DNA from: an uncultured Bacteroidota bacterium | Lineage (GTDB): Bacteria; Bacteroidota; Bacteroidia; Chitinophagales; Chitinophagaceae | Direction of reading: 5' to 3' | Assembly: GCA_903835005.1 (NCBI GenBank) | Contig: CAILLK010000067.1 | Coordinates: 1-64,000 of the forward strand | DNA length: 64,000 nt | Part shown: piece after piece, positions 1 to 8,798 of the stretch | Numbering within the stretch: position 1 is the stretch's first letter | Layout: every line of letters starts with the position of its first letter | The notes under the pieces: model-generated | The model's input: the letters and a program-made list of their open reading frames with translations, nothing else | Told to the model about the DNA's origin: nothing | The model's database searches: none | Program-made: the position numbers and the translations under genes

Positions 1-282
1 CAAAATCTATAAGGCGAATATTCTTACGCCATGGCTGCCTAATCAGAGATTAGACACCCTTTATAGCCGCCGGGAAGGCTGCCAGTTGCCGTCCCCGCCG
101 CCGAATCAACAAATAACCGGATAGGCTTGTGTTCGTTGCGCACACAGGATGAAAATCAAAGCAGATAAGAGGCAGTAGGTTCGTCCGGTTCCAGCTGTTC
201 TTCGAAAAGTAATACAGGAATAAACATGTAGAAAGCTTATCGGGCATGTGTTTGGACGCGGGTTCGACTCCCGCCGGCTCCA
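1..282 (+). ncRNA. ssrA: tmRNA (ssrA), 5' end outside the window
   Basis: Transfer-messenger RNA rescues stalled ribosomes and tags the unfinished protein for degradation. The 3' end is the tRNA-like half: a T-arm GGTTCGACTCCCGCC at 261-275 followed by an acceptor strand CGGCTCC at 275-281 and a discriminator A at 282. CCA is not encoded. The tag reading frame is visible at 13-42 as GGC GAA TAT TCT TAC GCC ATG GCT GCC TAA, giving GEYSYAMAA, which fits the GE...YA.AA form of Bacteroidota tags. The 5' acceptor strand lies before base 1, so the gene is partial only because of the window edge. A hairpin with a TTCG loop follows directly. Confidence 0.93.
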
Positions 283-285
283 CAG

Positions 286-315
286 AAAATCCATAATTCG
301 TTATGGATTTTTTTA
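286..315 (+). terminator. Rho-independent terminator of ssrA
   Basis: The inverted repeat ccataa/ttatgg closes a TTCG tetraloop (297-300). It is extended by A:T pairs on both sides and followed by a T run. It begins four bases after the tmRNA 3' end. Confidence 0.85.
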
Positions 316-322
316 TTTTAAA

Positions 323-368
323 AGTTATCCGGTTGGGTCTGGGCATATTTCGACTCCCGCCCCATCCA
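323..368 (+). repeat. Degenerate copy 1 of the tmRNA 3' end
   Basis: This stretch ends in tttcgactcccgccccatcca, close to the ssrA 3' end (ggttcgactcccgccggctcca). It is closer still to copy 2 at 455-500, sharing agttatccggttg and gggcatatttc. The acceptor strand is damaged, so it cannot be a working tmRNA. Repeated 3' ends beside ssrA are typical scars of integrative elements that use ssrA as attachment site. No integrase is visible in the window. Confidence 0.6.
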
Positions 369-415
369 ATGAAATGAAAGCGGAGAAACAGAGCATAGTG
401 CGTCTGCCGATATCC

Positions 416-450
416 ACAAAAAACATGCATTTTTTTGCAGGTTTTTTTGT
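416..450 (+). terminator. Terminator-like hairpin between tmRNA 3' copies
   Basis: acaaaaaacatgc pairs with gcaggttttttt around a T-rich loop. It looks like a decayed terminator that was duplicated together with the tmRNA 3' end. Confidence 0.4.
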
Positions 451-454
451 GCAT

Positions 455-500
455 AGTTATCCGGTTGTGCATGGGCATATTTCTACTCCCGCCGGCTCCA
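455..500 (+). repeat. Degenerate copy 2 of the tmRNA 3' end
   Basis: This copy ends in ttctactcccgccggctcca and keeps the acceptor strand ccggctcca of ssrA exactly, with a mutated T-arm (ttctactc instead of ttcgactc). With copy 1 it makes three tmRNA 3' ends within 500 bp. This suggests successive insertions and losses at ssrA. Confidence 0.65.
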
Positions 501-597
501 CAAAAATGAACTCACTAAACAAGGATCTTTTTTCAATAAAAACATGCAGCCCCGGTAAAAATATTCCATTACGGCTTTGGCTTTCTTATTTTCTGCC

Positions 598-801
598 CTA
601 GCCTGCAACCGGATTATATTCTGCCTGTTTTGCGCCGTAACCCACCGCCAATCCTGCTTCAGTCACGAGCTCATTGTATTGTGCCGGCGGACCTAAGTTG
701 CTAAAACTTTGATAATCGCTTATTTCTGCATTGACCTGTGCGAACCCGGATAAATAATAAGCTTGTGCGCTGAAACCGATGCGCTGAAATCTATTGCCCA
801 A
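598..801 (-). pseudogene. Possible remnant of an outer-membrane protein gene
   Basis: A 67-codon minus-strand frame has alternating polar and aromatic residues, as in a beta-barrel strand (GFSAQAYYLSGFAQVNAEI). In the same frame, upstream and past a stop codon, SAAQAVG resembles the end of a signal peptide. There is no complete start or tail. The 500-1020 stretch holds nothing else I can support. I read it as decayed coding DNA next to the ssrA repeats; the family is not identified. Confidence 0.25.
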
Positions 802-1023
802 GGCCGATATTCAACCCACAGCCTGCGCTGCTGAAAAGCTGTCCAGAAGCAGGCACTGCTAGCAGGTAAAAGCTGAAAATAAATGGATATTTTAAATTTT
901 ACCAAATAACAAAGTTATAAAAAATGACTAAAATCATGACTAAAAAGCTGGAATAACCGCTCAATGATATGTTCTTATTCACAATGAATTTGTAACTATG
1001 CATTATCTAAAATTAAACGCATA

Positions 1024-2937
1024 ATGTCATATCCTTACCAGATAAAGAACCAGGCAGAGTATAATGCAGCATGGGCCAAAAGTGTTGAAGACCCGGAAGG
1101 ATACTGGGCCAAAGTGGCCTCTTCATTTTTGTGGCGCAAGCGCTGGGACAGCGTTCTGGAGTGGAACTTTAAAGACCCCGATATAAAATGGTTCAAAGGA
1201 GCAAAGCTGAACATTACCGAGAATTGCCTCGACAGGCACCTGGGTAACCTGGGAAACAAGCCTGCAATAATATGGGAACCTAATGACCCCGAGGAACACC
1301 ACCGCATCATTACCTATCGCGACCTGCACCATAAGGTAGTACAAATGGCCAATGTACTAAAGAATAACGGTGTGAAGAAGGGAGATTGTGTATGTATATA
1401 TATGGGCATGGTTCCCGAGCTTGCTGTGGCTGTGCTGGCCTGCGCCAGAGTGGGCGCTATCCATTCGGTTATCTTCGGCGGGTTCAGTGCACAGAGCATT
1501 GCCGACAGGCTTCAGGATGCCCAGGCCAATTATATCATTACTGCCGATGGCGCTTTCAGAGGTAATAAAGCCATACCGCTGAAGGGGGTAATAGATGATG
1601 CGCTGGTGCAGTGCCGCTTTGTGAAAAGAGTAATAGTACTTACCCGCACGCACACTCCAGTGAGCATGATCAAGGGGCGGGATGTGTGGTGGGAAGATGA
1701 AATAAACAAGGTAGAAACAATGGGGAATCCCGATTTCCCGGCAGTGGAGATGGATGCCGAAGACCCTCTGTTTATCTTGTATACATCTGGCTCAACAGGA
1801 AAGCCCAAGGGTGTGGTGCATACCTGCGCGGGGTATATGGTTTATACCACTTACAGCTTTGTGAATGTATTTCAGTACCATCCCGGAGATGTTCATTTCT
1901 GTACTGCAGATATCGGTTGGATAACCGGGCATAGTTATATACTCTATGGTCCGTTGGGTGCCGGGGCTACATCATTGTTGTTTGAGGGTATTCCCACCTA
2001 TCCCAATGCCGGGCGATTCTGGGATGTAATTGATAAGTTCAGGGTGAATATCCTTTACACAGCACCTACAGCTATAAGAAGCCTGATGGGATATGGCCTG
2101 GGCCCTTTACAGGGACACGATCTTAGCAGTCTTAAGGTTTTGGGGTCGGTAGGCGAGCCTATCAATGAAGAGGCATGGCACTGGCTTTCAGAAAATGTTG
2201 GGAAGGGTAAATGCCCAATAGTGGATACCTGGTGGCAAACCGAAACCGGAGGCATCCTTATCTCCAATATGGCAGGCGTTACACCTTCCAAACCATCTTA
2301 TGCCACACTACCTTTGCCTGGAGTGCAACCCATGCTGCTAGATGAAAAGGGAGAAGAAATAAAAGAAAACAACGTTAGTGGCAATCTATGCATAAAGTTC
2401 CCGTGGCCATCTATTATCCGCACCACGTGGGGCGATCACGAGCGTTGCCGCACTACTTATTTCGGCACTTATCCGAATTTATATTTTACCGGAGATGGCT
2501 GTTTCAGAGATGAGCATGGCAATTACCGCATCACAGGCCGTGTAGATGATGTGCTGAATGTAAGCGGCCACCGCATAGGCACTGCTGAAGTAGAGAATGC
2601 CATTAATATGCACAGTGGCGTGGTAGAGAGCGCTGTAGTTGGCTATCCTCACGATATAAAGGGACAGGGAATTTATGCCTATGTGGTATTTGGAAATACC
2701 CATGGCGATGAAAACCTTACGAGGCAGGATATTCTGCTTACGGTAACCCGCATAATCGGCCCGATTGCAAAGCCTGATAAGATTCAATTTGTAAGCGGAT
2801 TGCCCAAGACACGGAGTGGTAAAATAATGCGCCGCATACTGCGCAAAATAGCTGAAGGAGAGTTTGAACACCTGGGAGATATTAGTACTTTACTTGACCC
2901 TGGCGTGGTAGAAGAAATAAAGCAAGGGCGGATTTAA
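1024..2937 (+). CDS. acs: Acetyl-CoA synthetase (AMP-forming)
   Basis: Converts acetate, ATP and CoA to acetyl-CoA, AMP and PPi in the cytoplasm. At 637 residues the length is normal for Acs. The N-terminal ACAS region starts with YNAAWAKSVEDPEGYWAKVA. The AMP-binding P-loop is YTSGSTGKPKGVVHT near residue 262. WWQTETGG is the adenylate motif. SGHRIGTAEVE and the C-terminal KTRSGKIMRR supply the mobile C domain; the lysine in SGK is the usual regulatory acetylation site. The ATG at 1024 gives the full family N terminus. The gene stands alone, is followed by a hairpin terminator, and converges on the neighbouring transferase gene. With pckA and the beta-oxidation enzyme nearby it fits use of acetate. 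Confidence 0.97.
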   Translation: MSYPYQIKNQAEYNAAWAKSVEDPEGYWAKVASSFLWRKRWDSVLEWNFKDPDIKWFKGAKLNITENCLDRHLGNLGNKPAIIWEPNDPEEHHRIITYRDLHHKVVQMANVLKNNGVKKGDCVCIYMGMVPELAVAVLACARVGAIHSVIFGGFSAQSIADRLQDAQANYIITADGAFRGNKAIPLKGVIDDALVQCRFVKRVIVLTRTHTPVSMIKGRDVWWEDEINKVETMGNPDFPAVEMDAEDPLFILYTSGSTGKPKGVVHTCAGYMVYTTYSFVNVFQYHPGDVHFCTADIGWITGHSYILYGPLGAGATSLLFEGIPTYPNAGRFWDVIDKFRVNILYTAPTAIRSLMGYGLGPLQGHDLSSLKVLGSVGEPINEEAWHWLSENVGKGKCPIVDTWWQTETGGILISNMAGVTPSKPSYATLPLPGVQPMLLDEKGEEIKENNVSGNLCIKFPWPSIIRTTWGDHERCRTTYFGTYPNLYFTGDGCFRDEHGNYRITGRVDDVLNVSGHRIGTAEVENAINMHSGVVESAVVGYPHDIKGQGIYAYVVFGNTHGDENLTRQDILLTVTRIIGPIAKPDKIQFVSGLPKTRSGKIMRRILRKIAEGEFEHLGDISTLLDPGVVEEIKQGRI

Positions 2938-2952
2938 TCGGCATAAAACTGG

Positions 2953-2991
2953 AAAAGGAAAGATGACTAAACAGTTATCATTCCTTTTTTT
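2953..2991 (+). terminator. Terminator of acs, overlapping the end of the convergent gene
   Basis: aaaaggaa-gatgact pairs with agttatc-ttcctttttt over an AAAC loop and ends in a T run. The stem covers the last codons of the opposing transferase gene (stop at 2967), so coding and terminator sequence are shared. Confidence 0.65.
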
Positions 2992-4082
2992 GTTTGCTTC
3001 TGTCTGTACCAAAAAATTATCATTAGGGCAAGACAAGAAACTAAGGTCATACAGGATATCGGGAGCAAAGGGTTATAATCCTGCATAAGGAAGGCAGAGG
3101 CTATGATAAGGATATTGGTGACAAGGAGTAATAATACCGACCGGGTATGGCCAATACCTGCATCTAACAGATAGAAATGTATGTGTGAACGGTCGGCTTT
3201 CAGTGGCGACCTGCCTCGTGATAATCTTAAGATAAATACCCTTATCGCATCAAAAACAGGTAAGAATAACATGGAAACCATTATAATAAATGCCCCCCGA
3301 TCCGAATGAATCATTTCATTAAAAGGCCTTGTTTGCCCCGGGCTGCTATTCAACTGATCGGCAGCACAAACATTAAGGAAAACAACAGATAAAATAAAAA
3401 GCGTAAACCCCAGCAACATGGATCCGGTATCGCCCATATATATTTTGGCAGGAGAATAATTATAGAACAGAAGCCCTGCAGTAGCGCCTGCCACACAGAA
3501 GGATAATGCTGCCAGGCCCTGGTGGAGAGGAGCAAACAGCAAACCAAGGATGCAGGAATATAAAATGGAAAGCGAGCAGGCAAGCCCGTCTATGCCATCT
3601 ATGAAATTGAACGCATTGATAAATAAAGCACAGCCAACAACTGTAATGAGCAGGCTTATGCAGTAGGGCAGCGTTTCTATTCCCGCAATTCCGTAAAATG
3701 AAGTGATCCTTATATCAGCCAGGTAAATGGTAATAACTGAGGCCAGCAACTGGGCAACCAGTTTTTTATAGGGCCGCATGTTCATCAGATCGTCATACAC
3801 GCCGGTAAAAAACAAAAGAACGGTGGATGGCAAAAAATAATTAACCGGCAAATGCCTTGGCGGCCAGAATATCAATGCGGCCATTATATAACCCATAAAA
3901 ATACCTATCCCACCGAGGCTTGGGATATTGGCGCCATGTATCTTCCGGGTATCATCAGGCAAGTCATAAATTTTCCTGTTTCGGGTAATGTATAGAATCT
4001 TCCTTACAGAATAGCTGCTGATAAGGGCCGAAGATAGTGCCGCGATAAGGTATATAATGTATGGAGGTAGAGTATTAAACAT
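2967..4082 (-). CDS. WecA/TagO-type undecaprenyl-phosphate sugar-1-phosphate transferase
   Basis: Membrane enzyme of the glycosyltransferase 4 family (WecA/TagO/MraY). It likely joins a UDP-HexNAc to undecaprenyl phosphate and so starts an O-antigen or related glycan. The 371 residues are largely hydrophobic with about ten membrane segments. Signature loops are present: DDTRKIHGANIPSLGG near residue 43, GVYDDLMNMRPYKK, the catalytic NAFNFIDGIDGLA, AKIYMGDTGSMLLG, and the late loop DRSHIHFYLLDAG with the HIH motif. HIHFYLLD and the lack of MurNAc-type loops favour WecA/TagO over MraY. An O-antigen-ligase-like gene lies two genes away. The acceptor sugar cannot be told from sequence. Confidence 0.88.
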   Translation of the reverse strand: MFNTLPPYIIYLIAALSSALISSYSVRKILYITRNRKIYDLPDDTRKIHGANIPSLGGIGIFMGYIMAALIFWPPRHLPVNYFLPSTVLLFFTGVYDDLMNMRPYKKLVAQLLASVITIYLADIRITSFYGIAGIETLPYCISLLITVVGCALFINAFNFIDGIDGLACSLSILYSCILGLLFAPLHQGLAALSFCVAGATAGLLFYNYSPAKIYMGDTGSMLLGFTLFILSVVFLNVCAADQLNSSPGQTRPFNEMIHSDRGAFIIMVSMLFLPVFDAIRVFILRLSRGRSPLKADRSHIHFYLLDAGIGHTRSVLLLLVTNILIIASAFLMQDYNPLLPISCMTLVSCLALMIIFWYRQKQTKKGMITV

Positions 4083-4177
4083 CGTTTGATTAACGTTAGA
4101 AGCAGGCTCTTTATTTCACAAAAATATCAATTCAGGCATCAATTTCTTAACCGGCCAGAATCTCTGTCCATAGTCTT

Positions 4178-5098
4178 TCAGATTGCAGCAATAAATGACC
4201 TTGTAAATGCATATAGATTAAAGTCATTCCGCTCTGCTGCCAAAGCCAGCTCATACACCATTTTTTTCTGATCAATTTTTTTCATTCTCTGCTCCTGTAT
4301 CAGCCTCCAGCATTTTTCGGAGAGTAGCTGGAGCCTCTTTTCTGGTATAGATTGCTGCATTTCGAGGAACCCGAGAATCTCACCACCCAGAAGATCTATA
4401 CCGTTATTTTCGGTGGCTGAGGTTTTTATTACCGGCGTTTCAGTTCCCAATCCGGCACGTTCATGTGTCAGCATTCGCAAATTGCGGTAAAGTCCTTCAG
4501 CCCCGTCCCGGTCGGCTTTGTTGACCACAAAAATATTGGCTATTTCCATTATGCCTGCTTTAAGTGTCTGGACTTCATCACCGGCCTCAGGTACGAGGGT
4601 TACTATCGTACAATCGGCTAAACCAGCAATTTCTACCTCACTCTGACCAACACCTACTGTTTCTACAAGCACAAGATCGAACGGGGCCTCTTTTACTAAA
4701 TCCGTGATCTCAATTATTTTCCCGCTTAGCCCCCCCAATGCACCCCTGGTAGCCAGTGAACGGATAAAAATATTGGGATTGTTATAGTATTCACTCATCC
4801 GGATCCGGTCGCCTAATAAAGCGCCATAATTGAAAGGAGAAGAAGGGTCGACAGCAATAACTGCGATTTTCTTATTTTCTTTCAGCCAATGATGCAGCAG
4901 TGCATTTACGATCGTACTTTTACCAGCGCCTGGTGGGCCGGTAATACCAACTACGCGCGCACTGCGGTTTTCATGCAGCTGCAGCAATAATGATTCATAC
5001 CCATTCAGTTCGTTTTCAACTATGGTTATGCCCCTTGCAAGAGCCAGAAAATTGCCGGCCCTGATCTGTTCATGAAGTAGTTTTATGTCTTTTCGCAC
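4178..5098 (-). CDS. meaB: MeaB/ArgK-type GTPase, methylmalonyl-CoA mutase chaperone
   Basis: G3E GTPase that loads and protects the B12 cofactor of methylmalonyl-CoA mutase. Walker A is GPPGAGKST near residue 54. Further motifs are VETVGVGQSEVEIAGLAD (switch region and Mg site) and NKADRDGAEG (base recognition). At 306 residues the length is slightly below the usual 320-340. The start codon is GTG at 5098 with no upstream ATG in frame. The mutase subunits are not in this window. The gene is 95 bp upstream of the transferase gene on the same strand and only 13 bp from the first possible start of the divergent ligase-like gene. It suggests propionyl-CoA metabolism. Confidence 0.93.
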   Translation of the reverse strand: MRKDIKLLHEQIRAGNFLALARGITIVENELNGYESLLLQLHENRSARVVGITGPPGAGKSTIVNALLHHWLKENKKIAVIAVDPSSPFNYGALLGDRIRMSEYYNNPNIFIRSLATRGALGGLSGKIIEITDLVKEAPFDLVLVETVGVGQSEVEIAGLADCTIVTLVPEAGDEVQTLKAGIMEIANIFVVNKADRDGAEGLYRNLRMLTHERAGLGTETPVIKTSATENNGIDLLGGEILGFLEMQQSIPEKRLQLLSEKCWRLIQEQRMKKIDQKKMVYELALAAERNDFNLYAFTRSFIAAI

Positions 5099-5140
5099 TA
5101 AAAATCAGGTTTGTCCGTTTTAATCATCAGCAATATAACT

Positions 5141-6418
5141 GTGAGCAAAAGTACTTTTCTAAATAATAAGCTGTTAGATAAATCCAATATTGCTTTTATA
5201 TGCATATTGGGAATGATAACCGGTTTCCTGGTTAACCACGTAGCATCATCGATTTCGATGTTCCTGTTTTGTGTCAATGCACTCCGTGATATCAACCCAA
5301 AAAGGTGGGTTCAGCATAAATGGTGGTTGCTGGGTCTGGCCTGGATGGCCATTCTTGGCCTGTCCTATTTCTGGAGCAATGATAAGGGTTTCTGGGAACA
5401 GAATTTCCAGGTTAAATTCCCGGTTTTGATATTCCCGCTTGCCTGTGGTTTTATGCCTGCTTTCACGACCAGCCAATTGCAGCGGCTCACATTCCTGACA
5501 GGGATTCTTTTTCTTTGCGGCATCTCATATAGTCTGTCGTTCCTGATAAGAGACTATGATAAATATCTGCTTGAATACAAGTGGTCTGTTTTATTGCCAA
5601 CACCTTGCTACCAGGACCATGTACGCTTCAGCATGGCTTTAGCCCTTTTTTTTATATGGTGTATATTCTTTTGGCCATGGCTGCAATTAAACAGCATGAA
5701 ATGGTTCATTTCTGTTACAATCGCTGTAATCTTTATTTACCTCCACATACTTGCAGCCAAGAGCGGGCTGCTGGCTATATATATATTTGTGGCTGGCTGG
5801 GGTTTTTATATTTCATTTGTGAAAAAGAAGCTTGCAGGCATCCTTGTCATTATATCTATACCATTAATACTGATTGCTGCTACAAAGCTTATTCCAACAT
5901 TCAGTGAGCGAAAGGATTATATTGGCTATGCCTGGGACATGCTGCGCACAGGCGACCGATCGGGTAAGTATGGCGACGTAAACCGCCTTATGTCCTATAA
6001 ACTGGCATTGGAAATTATAGAAAATCATCCATTGGCAGGTGTAGGTGGCGGGGATATGATGGCAGCAATGAAAAAGGGGTATCAGAAATATTATCCGCAG
6101 GTAGAAGATAAGGCGCGGCTAATGCCACATAACCAATTTCTTATTACAGCCCTTGGCTGCGGAATACCCGCTATGTTGCTCTTTGCAGCCTGGGTTATTT
6201 ATCCGCTGACCGATCTGAAAGGCAAACGTACCTCACAAGAGAAGACTCCATCAGGCAGGCAAAAGTTTTTCATCTTTATGGTATGGTTGCTGCTGCTTAC
6301 CCAGTTGATGATTGAACCTGTACTGGATGTTCAGAACGGGGTGTTTGTATATCTGTTCTTTTTGTGGTGGCAGCGTCAGGAAATGCCGGAAATTAAAACC
6401 ACCCTTTTAGTAAAATAA
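5141..6418 (+). CDS. O-antigen ligase/polymerase-like membrane protein
   Basis: Polytopic protein of about 425 residues with roughly ten to twelve hydrophobic segments. A periplasmic region contains HPLAGVGGGDMMAAMKKGY and MPHNQFLITALGCGI, matching the Wzy_C/O-antigen ligase signature (G.G...., HN.....). It likely transfers or polymerises a lipid-linked glycan, in line with the WecA-type enzyme nearby. The longest frame begins with TTG at 5111, but that leaves only 12 bp to the divergent meaB start and no room for promoters. I prefer GTG at 5141; the start is uncertain. It ends at a strong hairpin shared with pckA. Confidence 0.8.
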   Translation: MSKSTFLNNKLLDKSNIAFICILGMITGFLVNHVASSISMFLFCVNALRDINPKRWVQHKWWLLGLAWMAILGLSYFWSNDKGFWEQNFQVKFPVLIFPLACGFMPAFTTSQLQRLTFLTGILFLCGISYSLSFLIRDYDKYLLEYKWSVLLPTPCYQDHVRFSMALALFFIWCIFFWPWLQLNSMKWFISVTIAVIFIYLHILAAKSGLLAIYIFVAGWGFYISFVKKKLAGILVIISIPLILIAATKLIPTFSERKDYIGYAWDMLRTGDRSGKYGDVNRLMSYKLALEIIENHPLAGVGGGDMMAAMKKGYQKYYPQVEDKARLMPHNQFLITALGCGIPAMLLFAAWVIYPLTDLKGKRTSQEKTPSGRQKFFIFMVWLLLLTQLMIEPVLDVQNGVFVYLFFLWWQRQEMPEIKTTLLVK

Positions 6419-6446
6419 AAGCCACCTAAGAGGTGGCTTTTATTTT
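6416..6446. terminator. Bidirectional terminator between the ligase-like gene and pckA
   Basis: aaagccacc pairs perfectly with ggtggcttt over TAAGA and is flanked by A-rich and T-rich tracts, so it can act on both converging transcripts. Confidence 0.85.
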
Positions 6447-6467
6447 CATCAATTCTTTCAATTATTG

Positions 6468-8084
6468 TTATTCTGCGCCTACCATTACTACCGGAGCAGC
6501 AGAACGAATTTCTTCATTGGCCTGATCGGCATATTTTGCAAAGTTCTTTACGAAAAGCTGGGCCAGTTCATTGGCCTTTTTATCGTAGGCTTCTTTATCG
6601 GCCCAGGTATTACGGGGCACCAGTATTTCTGCAGGCACATCGGGTACAGTATTAGGCATCAGTATACCGAATACAGGATGTGGTTCGCAGGCTACATTAT
6701 CAAGCGCGCCGTTCATGGCAGCTGTGATCATGCTGCGGGTATATTTCAGTTTCATACGGCTGCCGGTGCCATACGCACCGCCGCTCCAGCCTGTATTTAC
6801 CAGCCATACATTTATACTTGGGTCAGCTTCCAGTTTTTTGCCCAGCAATTCGGCATATTTTGCCGGGTGCAGGGGCAGGAATACACGGCCAAAACAAGCT
6901 GAGAAAGTTGTCTGAGGCTCAGTAACACCTACTTCGGTACCGGCAACTTTAGCAGTATAACCACTGATGAAGTGATACATTGCCTGTGCCTTGGTCAGTT
7001 TAGATATTGGTGGAAGAATACCAAAGGCATCGCAGGTAAGGAAGAAGATATTTTTGGGCAGGCCGCCATAAGAAGGCTCCTTACTGTTGGCTATAAAATT
7101 GATGGGATATGCAGCGCGTGTATTCTCTGTGATACGTGCATCGGCATAATCAACTACGTTGCTGTTTGGGTAGAAATTAATATTTTCCAGTAAAGCCCCC
7201 GGCTTGATAGCAGCATAAATTTCAGGCTCTTTTTCGTGGCTCAGATCTATACATTTGGCATAGCAGCCACCTTCAAAATTAAAGACAGTTTTATCAGCCC
7301 AGCCGTGTTCGTCATCACCTATCAGGGCGCGGTTTGGGTCTGCACTCAGAGTTGTTTTACCTGTGCCGCTGAGGCCAAAGAAAAGGGCTACATCGCCTTT
7401 TTTGCCTTCGTTGGCGCTGCAATGCATGCTGAGTACTTTATGATCGTGCGGCATAATGAAGTTAAGAACCCCGAAAATGCCTTTTTTCATTTCGCCAGTA
7501 TAAGCCGAACCGCCGATAAGAATTATCTTTCTCGTAAAATTGACCATAGTAAAGTTGCCCTGGCGGGTACCGTCGGTAGCAGGGTCAGCCTGAAAACCCG
7601 GGGCCTGGAGAATAAGCCAATCGTGGTTCTGAGTTGCTATTTCGGCATCTGTTGGGCGTAGAAAGAGGTCGTTGCAAAACAGATTAGCCCAAGGTGTTTC
7701 ATTCACAACCCTTACATTAAGCCGATAAGCCGGATCGGCACATGCATACGAATCACGTACCCATACTTCTTTGCCGGCCATATATGCACATACCTTATCA
7801 TAGAGCTTATCAAATCCTTCAGGTGAAAAAGGAATGTTCACATCACCCCAGTCAACACTATGCTCGGTAATAGCATCCTTAACAGTAAATTTATCCTTGG
7901 GAGAGCGCCCGGTAAACTTTCCTGTATTTACACATAATGCCCCTGTGTCATTCAATACTCCCTGGCCCAGTGCCAAAGCAGATTGCACCAGTTCATCCGG
8001 AGAACAATTCCAGTGAGCAATTGCAACATTCAAACCCAGATCAGATAAATTAACTGATGGATTCTTCTTCCCAAATTCCTGCAT
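6468..8084 (-). CDS. pckA: Phosphoenolpyruvate carboxykinase (ATP)
   Basis: Catalyses oxaloacetate + ATP to PEP + CO2 + ADP, the first committed step of gluconeogenesis. At 538 residues it is standard for the ATP-type enzyme. The P-loop is FGLSGTGKTTLSADP near residue 235. Next comes IGDDEHGWADKTVFNFEGGCYAK with metal and oxaloacetate ligands. TGRSPKDKF near residue 59 binds substrate. NTGWSGGAYGTGSRM follows near residue 430. The ATG at 8084 lies about 35 bp below a TAnnTTTG box. It converges with the ligase-like gene, with which it shares a terminator. With acs and the fatty-acid enzyme it indicates gluconeogenic growth. Confidence 0.97.
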   Translation of the reverse strand: MQEFGKKNPSVNLSDLGLNVAIAHWNCSPDELVQSALALGQGVLNDTGALCVNTGKFTGRSPKDKFTVKDAITEHSVDWGDVNIPFSPEGFDKLYDKVCAYMAGKEVWVRDSYACADPAYRLNVRVVNETPWANLFCNDLFLRPTDAEIATQNHDWLILQAPGFQADPATDGTRQGNFTMVNFTRKIILIGGSAYTGEMKKGIFGVLNFIMPHDHKVLSMHCSANEGKKGDVALFFGLSGTGKTTLSADPNRALIGDDEHGWADKTVFNFEGGCYAKCIDLSHEKEPEIYAAIKPGALLENINFYPNSNVVDYADARITENTRAAYPINFIANSKEPSYGGLPKNIFFLTCDAFGILPPISKLTKAQAMYHFISGYTAKVAGTEVGVTEPQTTFSACFGRVFLPLHPAKYAELLGKKLEADPSINVWLVNTGWSGGAYGTGSRMKLKYTRSMITAAMNGALDNVACEPHPVFGILMPNTVPDVPAEILVPRNTWADKEAYDKKANELAQLFVKNFAKYADQANEEIRSAAPVVMVGAE

Positions 8085-8119
8085 ACGTTATCTTTTTATG
8101 AAATAATTAAAACAGGCTG

Positions 8120-8127
8120 CAAAAATA
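8120..8127 (-). promoter_or_regulatory. -7 box of the pckA promoter
   Basis: On the minus strand this reads TATTTTTG, an exact match to the Bacteroidota -7 consensus TAnnTTTG, 35 nt before the ATG. No clear -33 TTTG was found. Confidence 0.45.
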
Positions 8128-8264
8128 ACATAAATGCCGTAATTAGTCATGTTATTTTTCCACATGAACGGAATGATTTTTGTCAGCTAAAATTGTTGTT
8201 TATATTTTTTTACTTTCATTTCTGCATATTGGTTATAACCGGAAAAACTATGTATTTTAGGGGA

Positions 8265-8693
8265 ATGAGAAAAATAATGTTAATACTGTTTTGTCTTGCT
8301 TCTATAACAAGAGTTAATGCCCAGGTCGCTCCAGACATCGCAGCAATCCGAAAAATCCTGTTTACTCAGGTTATGGCATGGAATAATGGCAGTGTGGATG
8401 GATATATGAAGGGGTATTGGGAAAATGACAGCCTTGTATTTATAGGGTCCAACGGTCCTAATTATGGCTTTAAAGCCACCTTAAACCGCTATAAAGAACA
8501 CTATCCCGATGCGGCACACATGGGTCACCTTAAGACTACCATTGTAAGTATGGAGAAGCTTTCGGATGAATATTATTTTGTAATTGGTAAGTGGGCACTC
8601 ACCCGCAGTGCAGGTAATGTGGATGGAAGTTTTACATTGCTGTTCCGGAAAATTGAGGGAAAATGGGTGATTATTTGTGATCATAGCAGCTAG
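8265..8693 (+). CDS. Secreted DUF4440/SnoaL-like (NTF2-fold) protein
   Basis: A signal peptide (MRKIMLILFCLASITRVNA, then QV) is followed by a domain of about 120 residues with the pattern of DUF4440: an N-terminal helix (IRKILFTQVMAWNNGSVDGYMKGYW), NYGFKATLNRYKEHYPD, and a final strand FRKIEGKWVIICDHSS. NTF2-fold proteins of this kind bind small ligands or act as accessory domains; no catalytic activity can be assigned. ATG 8265 is chosen because it opens directly onto the signal peptide; a longer frame from TTG 8193 or ATG 8250 adds residues without a family match. It may be co-transcribed with the cytochrome gene about 100 bp downstream. Confidence 0.75.
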   Translation: MRKIMLILFCLASITRVNAQVAPDIAAIRKILFTQVMAWNNGSVDGYMKGYWENDSLVFIGSNGPNYGFKATLNRYKEHYPDAAHMGHLKTTIVSMEKLSDEYYFVIGKWALTRSAGNVDGSFTLLFRKIEGKWVIICDHSS

Positions 8694-8798
8694 GTGTGCA
8701 TGATGTTATAAATTAAAGCAATAAAATATCAGGTTGGTATTTTGATTTATTCTTTGTTTTTATATTTTTGTTTTGCCATCAAATCGAAATTTAAAAAC

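Noticed and set aside
8156-8164. TTTTCCACA, a DnaA-like box upstream of pckA
   Set aside because: A single one-mismatch box with no others nearby; likely chance.
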